Shown here: in pieces, positions 15,315 to 19,254 of the stretch
How positions within the stretch are numbered: position 1 is the first letter of the stretch
Layout of the letters: every line of letters starts with the position of its first letter
Translations under genes and position numbers: made by a program
Source of the DNA: Actinomycetes bacterium
Lineage (GTDB): Bacteria; Actinomycetota; Acidimicrobiia; Acidimicrobiales; Palsa-688
Reading direction: 5' to 3'
Assembly: GCA_021816565.1 (NCBI GenBank)
Contig: JAKAXN010000049.1
Location: 1 to 19,254 of the forward strand
DNA length: 19,254 nt
The notes under the pieces: model-generated
The model's database searches: none
Told to the model about the DNA's origin: nothing
What the model saw: only the letters and a program-made list of their open reading frames with translations

Positions 15315-16507
15315 CCCGCCGCCGCCAGGACCGCCGGCGCGGCGTGGTCACCGGAGTGGACCGGGGCGCGCACCGCCTGCGGCTGCGTCCGCGCCAGCGC
15401 GGCTCGCACCGGGCCCGGTGCCGTGGACCCGCCCACCACAACGCTGTAGTGGTTCCGCCGGGCGGCCAGCCAGGCGGGGACCGCCCCGGCTGACCCCGGG
15501 CCGGCCTCCACGAACCGGCCGGCCGGTCCCTCCCCCCGGGGGGTCGGCCGGAGCGCCAGGTGGGTGACCCGGTCCAAGGGGCGGAGCTGCGCGATGCCCG
15601 CCGCCAGGGGCCCGAGGGAGCCGTCGGGGTCCACGACCAGGAACCGCTCCGGGGCCCACCAGTCCCGCACGATCAGCTCCCGGTGGGGGTCGTAGGGGGG
15701 ACGGCTGAGGCGGGGCCGACCGGCCAGCTGCCCGGCGAAGCGTTCGGCGAACAGCCTGCGGTTGCGGCCGGCCTGGCGGGCCCGGTCCCGGTTGGTGAAG
15801 CTGGCCTGGCCGTGGTGGACCACCCGCGAGCGGGGCTCCAGCACGGTCAGGTATCCCATCTCCCTCATGGCGAAGCTGAGGTCGGCGTCCTCGTAGTAGC
15901 CGAGCCCGTAGCGGGCGTCGAAGCCCCCTACGGCTTCGAACGCCCGGCGTCGTACGAGCAGCGCAGCGGCTGAGCCGTAGTCCACGTAGCGGGCGAAACC
16001 CACCTCGGCCGCCCCCGGGCCCAGCCGGTCGCCGTAGCCGTACCCGTACGCGTCGCGGTCGAGCAGGCCGCCGGCCTCCTGCACCGATCCGTCGGGGCCC
16101 AGGTAGACGGGGGTGGCGGCCCCCGCTCCCGGGTCGCCGTCGAGGGCGTCGACCAGCGACGCCAGCCAGCCCGGCGCCGGGCTGATGTCGGAGTTGAGGA
16201 TCCCGAGGTATCGGCCCCGGGCCCGCAGCGCGGCCAGGTTGACCGCCGGCCCGTACCCCAGGTTCCGCTCGTTCATCACGAACTCCGCCCCCTCCACCAC
16301 CTGCTGCAGGCGCCGGCCGGCGCCGTCGGGGGAGGCGTTGTCCACCACCATCATCTCGTAGCCCTCGCCGCTGGCCGCATGCAGGTCCCGTAGCGACCCG
16401 AGGGCCGCCCGGTACCCCCCGTAGACCACCATGATGAGGGTCACCGCCGGATCGGGTCCGGCCGGCGGGAACACCAGGCGTGCGGGTGGCTCCAGCGCTG
16501 CGCTCAC
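15299..16507 (-). CDS. glycosyltransferase family 2 with an extra C-terminal domain
   Basis: A 402-residue protein. Residues 20-255 are a GT-A fold of the rhamnosyltransferase type: VTLIMVVYGGYRAAL (22-36), MMVVDNASPDG (52-62), NERNLGYGPAVNLA (79-92), LNSDISPAPGW with the DxS donor site (104-114), and GLGYYEDADLSFAMREMGY (201-219) carrying the catalytic acidic pair. Residues 277-402 form a separate region opening with a beta strand, ERFLVVDPDGSLGPLAAGIAQL, and ending SVVVGG...APAVLAAAGLDRR. It looks like a small Rossmann-type module and resembles the start of the GT4-like domain that follows GT2 in some two-domain enzymes, but lacks an E-x7-E. The start is GTG 16507, overlapping the upstream TGA (GTGA). 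The function of the added domain is unknown to me. Confidence 0.91.
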   Translation of the reverse strand: MSAALEPPARLVFPPAGPDPAVTLIMVVYGGYRAALGSLRDLHAASGEGYEMMVVDNASPDGAGRRLQQVVEGAEFVMNERNLGYGPAVNLAALRARGRYLGILNSDISPAPGWLASLVDALDGDPGAGAATPVYLGPDGSVQEAGGLLDRDAYGYGYGDRLGPGAAEVGFARYVDYGSAAALLVRRRAFEAVGGFDARYGLGYYEDADLSFAMREMGYLTVLEPRSRVVHHGQASFTNRDRARQAGRNRRLFAERFAGQLAGRPRLSRPPYDPHRELIVRDWWAPERFLVVDPDGSLGPLAAGIAQLRPLDRVTHLALRPTPRGEGPAGRFVEAGPGSAGAVPAWLAARRNHYSVVVGGSTAPGPVRAALARTQPQAVRAPVHSGDHAAPAVLAAAGLDRR

Positions 16508-17088
16508 GGTTTGATGCGCCGCTTCATCCGCCCGGCCCAGCCCACGGCCCCGTGGAGCCTCTCCCAGCCCGTTCCCGGCCCCCGCCGGCCGAACCAGCGG
16601 TCGCCGGCCACCGTTGCCGCCTCCAGCCGGCTGTAGGCGGGCGGGATGGTGGCCGCCGGGGGCCGCGGGAGCCCGGCCCAGCGCGCGAAGAACCCCTCGA
16701 GGCGGTGCCGGTCGTCGGGCCCGGCCGGCGGCCCGCTGCAGGGCCGTCCGAGGGACCGGGCCAGCCCGGCGACGAAGGGGTCATCGGTCTCCACGCCGGC
16801 TGAGCCGTACACCCAGGCGGCGTGATCCTCCGCTCCCAGCCCCGGCACCGGAGGGCCGGCCAGCCCGCCGCGCAGCGGGCCCGGTCCCGGGCGGTGCCCG
16901 AGAGCGTCCCAGAAGCGGAGCCGTCGCTCCAGGACCCAGGACGGGAACGCCCGGTCGGCCAGGACCGAAACTGGCGGCAGGTCCGCCAACTCGGCTAACC
17001 AGTCGTCGCCCGCCGGCGGCCCCCCTCTCCGGGACCACTCGGCGGCCAGGATGCGCTCCTCTATGAGCCGCTTCGGGTTTGTGGGCAT
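16504..17088 (-). CDS. hypothetical protein, first gene of the leftward glycosyltransferase unit
   Basis: A 194-residue protein I do not recognise. It is rich in Trp, Arg, Gly and Pro, with no signal peptide, no membrane helix and no cysteine cluster. The N-terminus (PKRLIEERILAAEWSRRGG) looks like an amphipathic helix; WVLERRLRFWDALGHRPG (51-68) and RLEGFFARWAGLPRPP (128-143) look like further helices, and the C-terminus is basic (GWAGRMKRRIKP). Frame-specific evidence that it is real: it starts at a divergent promoter and its TGA overlaps the GTG of the GT2 gene, so it is translated in the same unit. The middle is Gly/Pro-rich and may be disordered. A role as an accessory or membrane-recruitment protein for the adjacent glycosyltransferases is a guess from position and basic end. 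Confidence 0.7.
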   Translation of the reverse strand: MPTNPKRLIEERILAAEWSRRGGPPAGDDWLAELADLPPVSVLADRAFPSWVLERRLRFWDALGHRPGPGPLRGGLAGPPVPGLGAEDHAAWVYGSAGVETDDPFVAGLARSLGRPCSGPPAGPDDRHRLEGFFARWAGLPRPPAATIPPAYSRLEAATVAGDRWFGRRGPGTGWERLHGAVGWAGRMKRRIKP

Positions 17089-17121
17089 AACCGGAACTTT
17101 GGTGGACGACCTCCGGCCGAG

Positions 17122-17131
17122 AAACTAGCGT
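17122..17131. promoter_or_regulatory. overlapping divergent -10 boxes
   Basis: The plus strand reads TAGCGT at 17126-17131, 15 nt before the ATG at 17147; the minus strand reads TAGTTT at 17127-17122, about 33 nt before the ATG at 17088. They share the central CTAG-type step, so the two units would compete for or share polymerase. Neither start has a good Shine-Dalgarno. Confidence 0.4.
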
Positions 17132-17146
17132 CTGGCGGCGACGCCG

Positions 17147-18292
17147 ATGGGGGGTAGAGCACGCCAGCCGAGGCCGGGACGGCCGGCGGAGTACACCGGC
17201 GACGGAGCCGGTACGCCGCGTTTCTACCGGCCCGGTCCGGGCGTGGAGGGCCGCCCCCATGTCCTGGTCCACCGGGGCGACAGCACCCGCCTGACCGTCG
17301 GTGACGGGTCGGTGATCGGCGAGGACGTGGAGGTCATGCTGGGAGGCAACCACCGGGCGGACTGGGTCAGCACCTTCGCTATCAGGGAGGTGTTCGACCT
17401 GCCCGGGGCGTACCGGGACGGCAACCCGTGGTCCAAGGGAGACGTCCGGCTCGGCTCGGACGTCGTGATCGGAAGGGGGGCTCGGATACTGTCGGGGCTC
17501 ACCATTGGAGATGGAGCCGTTGTCCTCCCTTATTCGGTCGTCACCCGCGACGTCAGCCCCGGCCAGGTGGTGGCCGGCCACCCCGCTGCTGTCATCGGCT
17601 CCCGCTCACCGGCCGCCGGGCCGGCCGGGCCGGTGACCCCGTCCCTGGCCGGCGTCCGGAGGCGGGCCGCCCGGCTCCTGCACGCCGCCGCCGCCCGCAT
17701 CGGTGGCGAACCCCTCCCCGGCTTCCCGGCCCTGAGGGAGCCCCCGTCGCAGCCCCAGCCGATCACCATGGGCCGGGCCTCCTATTTCGAGCCCGTCGTC
17801 CGGGCAGAGGGCGACACCGAGGTGGCGGTCGAGGTCGGGCCGTTCGCCTCCATCTCCTATGACACGGAGTTCCTGTTCCCCGACCGCCTCGCCGACCCGG
17901 CCCGGGTGGCCCAGCGGGCCCAGGGCGGCCCCGACGCCCCCCGGGGTGGGGTCCGGCGGACGGTGGTCGGCGGCGACACCTGGATCACCCGCGGGACCAG
18001 GGTGGTGGGCGAGGCGACCATCGGGGCCGGGGCGGTGGTGGGGGCGTACTCCGTCGTCTACGGCGACGTCCGGCCCTACGCCATCGTGGCCGGTAACCCG
18101 GCCGTGGAGGTGGGCCGGCGCTTCGACGACGAGACGGTGGAGGCTCTGCTGCGCATCGCCTGGTGGGACTGGCCCGAGGAGCTGGTGAAGCAGCGGGCGC
18201 CCGAGCTGTGCTCCAGCGACGTCGCCGCCTTCGTCCGGCGCTACGACCCGGCCCGCTCCGGCGGCGCCGGAGCCGGGGGAGAGACCTCGTGA
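17147..18292 (+). CDS. tandem-domain left-handed beta-helix acyltransferase (CatB/VatB-like)
   Basis: A 381-residue hexapeptide-repeat protein with two copies of a xenobiotic/sugar O-acetyltransferase domain. Copy 1 (about 35-153) keeps the catalytic His69 in MLGGNHRADWVSTF, then GNPWSKGDVRLGSDVVIGRGARILSGLTIGDGAVVLPYSVVTRDV...VVAGHPA. A Pro/Ala-rich linker spans about 154-205. Copy 2 (about 206-345) keeps the entry strand (GRASYFEPVVR), the coils (GDTWITRGTRVVGEATIGAGAVVGAYSVVYGDV...IVAGNPA) and the C-terminal cap ALLRIAWWDWPEEL, but has no GGNHR.DW. Copy 1 lacks the entry strand and the cap. Single-domain relatives are about 210 residues and form trimers. Acetylation of the surface glycan is the likely role, from context. 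The start is uncertain; ATG 17147 is the first in frame after the promoter. Confidence 0.85.
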   Translation: MGGRARQPRPGRPAEYTGDGAGTPRFYRPGPGVEGRPHVLVHRGDSTRLTVGDGSVIGEDVEVMLGGNHRADWVSTFAIREVFDLPGAYRDGNPWSKGDVRLGSDVVIGRGARILSGLTIGDGAVVLPYSVVTRDVSPGQVVAGHPAAVIGSRSPAAGPAGPVTPSLAGVRRRAARLLHAAAARIGGEPLPGFPALREPPSQPQPITMGRASYFEPVVRAEGDTEVAVEVGPFASISYDTEFLFPDRLADPARVAQRAQGGPDAPRGGVRRTVVGGDTWITRGTRVVGEATIGAGAVVGAYSVVYGDVRPYAIVAGNPAVEVGRRFDDETVEALLRIAWWDWPEELVKQRAPELCSSDVAAFVRRYDPARSGGAGAGGETS

Positions 18293-19095
18293 CCGCCCAG
18301 GTGACAGATGTGCGAAAGGCTCTGACCCGCCGTCCGGCGGCGCGCGCCGCTGCGGCCTATGCCGCCGGACGGTGGATGCGCCGGCGCAAGCCGGCACTGT
18401 CCACCCGCATCTCGCCCGACGACGCCATGTACGACGGCCTCAGCGCCCTCAGCTACTTCGCCGTGGGGGCCGACGCCCTCAGCCTGATCAGGCAGTCCCT
18501 GCTGCTGGTCGGGGTCACCGAGCCGCAGGCCGTCCTGGACCTGCCGTGCGGGCACGGCCGGGTGCTGCGCTGGGTGCGGGCCGAGTGGCCCGCCGCCCGC
18601 CTGGTGGCCTGCGACCTGGACCGGGACGGGGTCGACTGGTGCGCCCGGTCGTACGGCGCGCAGGGCGTCTACAGCTCCGAGCTTCTCGAGGAGGTCCAAC
18701 TGCCCGGCCCCTTCGACGCGGTCTGGGTCGGGTCGTTGCTCACCCACCTCGACCGGGACCGCTGGGCCCCTACCCTCACCGCCCTGGCCGAATCCCTGCG
18801 GCCCGGCGGATGCCTGATCTTCACCACCCACGGGCAGGAGCACCACCAGCGGCTGAGCCGGGGCGCCTATCCCATGGACCCGGCGGACCGGGCCGCCCTG
18901 CTGGGAGGTTGGTCCGGGGACGGCTTCGGCTACGCCCCCTACCCGGGCCAGGCGTCCTACGGGGTGTCGCTGAGCAAGCCGGCGTGGGTGCGCTCCACCG
19001 CCGACGCCGTCCCCGGCCTCAGCCACATGGCGACCTGGATCGCCGGCTGGAACCATCACCAGGACGTGTACGCCTACCTCCGGTCGGGAGCCTGA
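18289..19095 (+). CDS. class I SAM-dependent methyltransferase
   Basis: A 268-residue methyltransferase. Motif I is AVLDLPCGHGRVLRWVR (81-97), an atypical LPCGHG version of the usual 'GCGxG', followed by LVACDLDRDGVDWCAR (105-120) with the ribose-binding Asp, FDAVWVGSLLTHLD (142-155) and LRPGGCLIFTTHG (170-182). The first 45 residues are basic (VRKALTRRPAARAAAAYAAGRWMRRRKP) and may dock on the membrane or glycan. The last 80 residues (GYAPYPGQASYGVSLSKPAWV, WIAGWNHHQDVYAYLR) match a set of methyltransferases from polysaccharide loci. The GTG start overlaps the acyltransferase stop (GTGA) with GGGGAGAG upstream, so the two are coupled. The substrate is inferred to be a glycan sugar. Confidence 0.88.
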   Translation: MTAQVTDVRKALTRRPAARAAAAYAAGRWMRRRKPALSTRISPDDAMYDGLSALSYFAVGADALSLIRQSLLLVGVTEPQAVLDLPCGHGRVLRWVRAEWPAARLVACDLDRDGVDWCARSYGAQGVYSSELLEEVQLPGPFDAVWVGSLLTHLDRDRWAPTLTALAESLRPGGCLIFTTHGQEHHQRLSRGAYPMDPADRAALLGGWSGDGFGYAPYPGQASYGVSLSKPAWVRSTADAVPGLSHMATWIAGWNHHQDVYAYLRSGA

Positions 19096-19098
19096 CCG

Positions 19099-19254
19099 GT
19101 GACCGATGCCACCCCCGGCATGGCCGAGGCCTACGTGGAGTTGCTGAAGCGGACCCTGATCGGGGCCAACCTGGGCCCGGCCACCTACTACGTGCCGGTC
19201 CGCGAGGGCGCCGGCCCCCTCCGCGGCGCCGTGGCCCGCCTGCTGGCCCGCCGC
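19099..19254 (+). CDS. TylF/MycF-type macrocin O-methyltransferase, N-terminal fragment
   Basis: An open frame of 52 codons running off the right edge, starting GTG 3 nt after the preceding stop. The N-terminus reads AYVELLKRTLIGANLGPATYYVPV, which matches the 'YLDLLKR.LT' opening of the TylF family, metal-dependent sugar O-methyltransferases that act on deoxysugars of macrolides and on glycan sugars. Only this opening is visible, so SAM-binding motifs cannot be checked. It would be the fourth methyltransferase of the locus and the third gene of its unit. Confidence 0.65.
   Translation, partial: MTDATPGMAEAYVELLKRTLIGANLGPATYYVPVREGAGPLRGAVARLLARR

Noticed and set aside
3619..19254. A complete Wzx/Wzy or ABC-type export system
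   Set aside because: No multi-spanning flippase, polymerase, chain-length regulator or ATPase is seen; only the GtrA-like, Lnt-like and phosphotransferase proteins have membrane segments.

Overview
The window is GC-rich, densely packed DNA whose codon use, GTG/TTG starts, TAnnnT -10 boxes and apparently leaderless genes point to a high-GC actinobacterium. Placement near Acidimicrobiia or a related deep lineage is an inference; no rRNA or other taxonomic marker is present.

Left part (1-3568) is housekeeping: a short-chain dehydrogenase (119-859, +), a small AroQ-type chorismate mutase (870-1181, -), citrate synthase (1310-2578, +) and an acyl-CoA thioesterase II of the TesB family (2678-3568, -).

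From about 3.6 kb to the right edge the window is a cell-surface glycan / exopolysaccharide locus built from several short transcription units on both strands. Unit A (+, 3619-4898): GtrA-like membrane protein and a class I methyltransferase. Unit B (-, 7557-4790): a polyprenyl-phosphate sugar-1-phosphate transferase, which would start a lipid-linked glycan, and a GT4 glycosyltransferase. The 3' ends of units A and B overlap by 109 bp in antisense. Unit C (-, 8470-7748): a dolichol-phosphate-mannose-synthase-like GT2. Unit D (+, 8540-13225): an apolipoprotein N-acyltransferase homologue whose catalytic Cys is Ser, then GT4, methyltransferase and a toroid 'prenyltransferase-like' protein, the last two coupled by overlapping stop/start codons. 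Unit E (-, 17088-13242): an unknown 194-residue protein, GT2, GT4 and GT2. Unit F (+, 17147 to the edge): a two-domain hexapeptide-repeat acyltransferase and two methyltransferases, the last cut by the window end.

Together these give one initiating phosphotransferase, six glycosyltransferases, four methyltransferases, an acyltransferase and a GtrA-type protein that may help move polyprenyl-linked sugars. The sequence supports assembly and decoration (O-methylation, O-acetylation) of a surface glycan. No Wzx flippase, Wzy polymerase or ABC exporter lies inside the window, so export must be encoded elsewhere. The least-described parts are the GT4-methyltransferase-toroid trio, the Cys-to-Ser Lnt homologue, the duplicated acyltransferase with one surviving His site, and the unknown protein at 16504-17088. 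I saw no tRNA, rRNA, CRISPR array, insertion sequence or phage gene. No stretch longer than 300 bases lacks a gene; the longest gap is 7558-7747.
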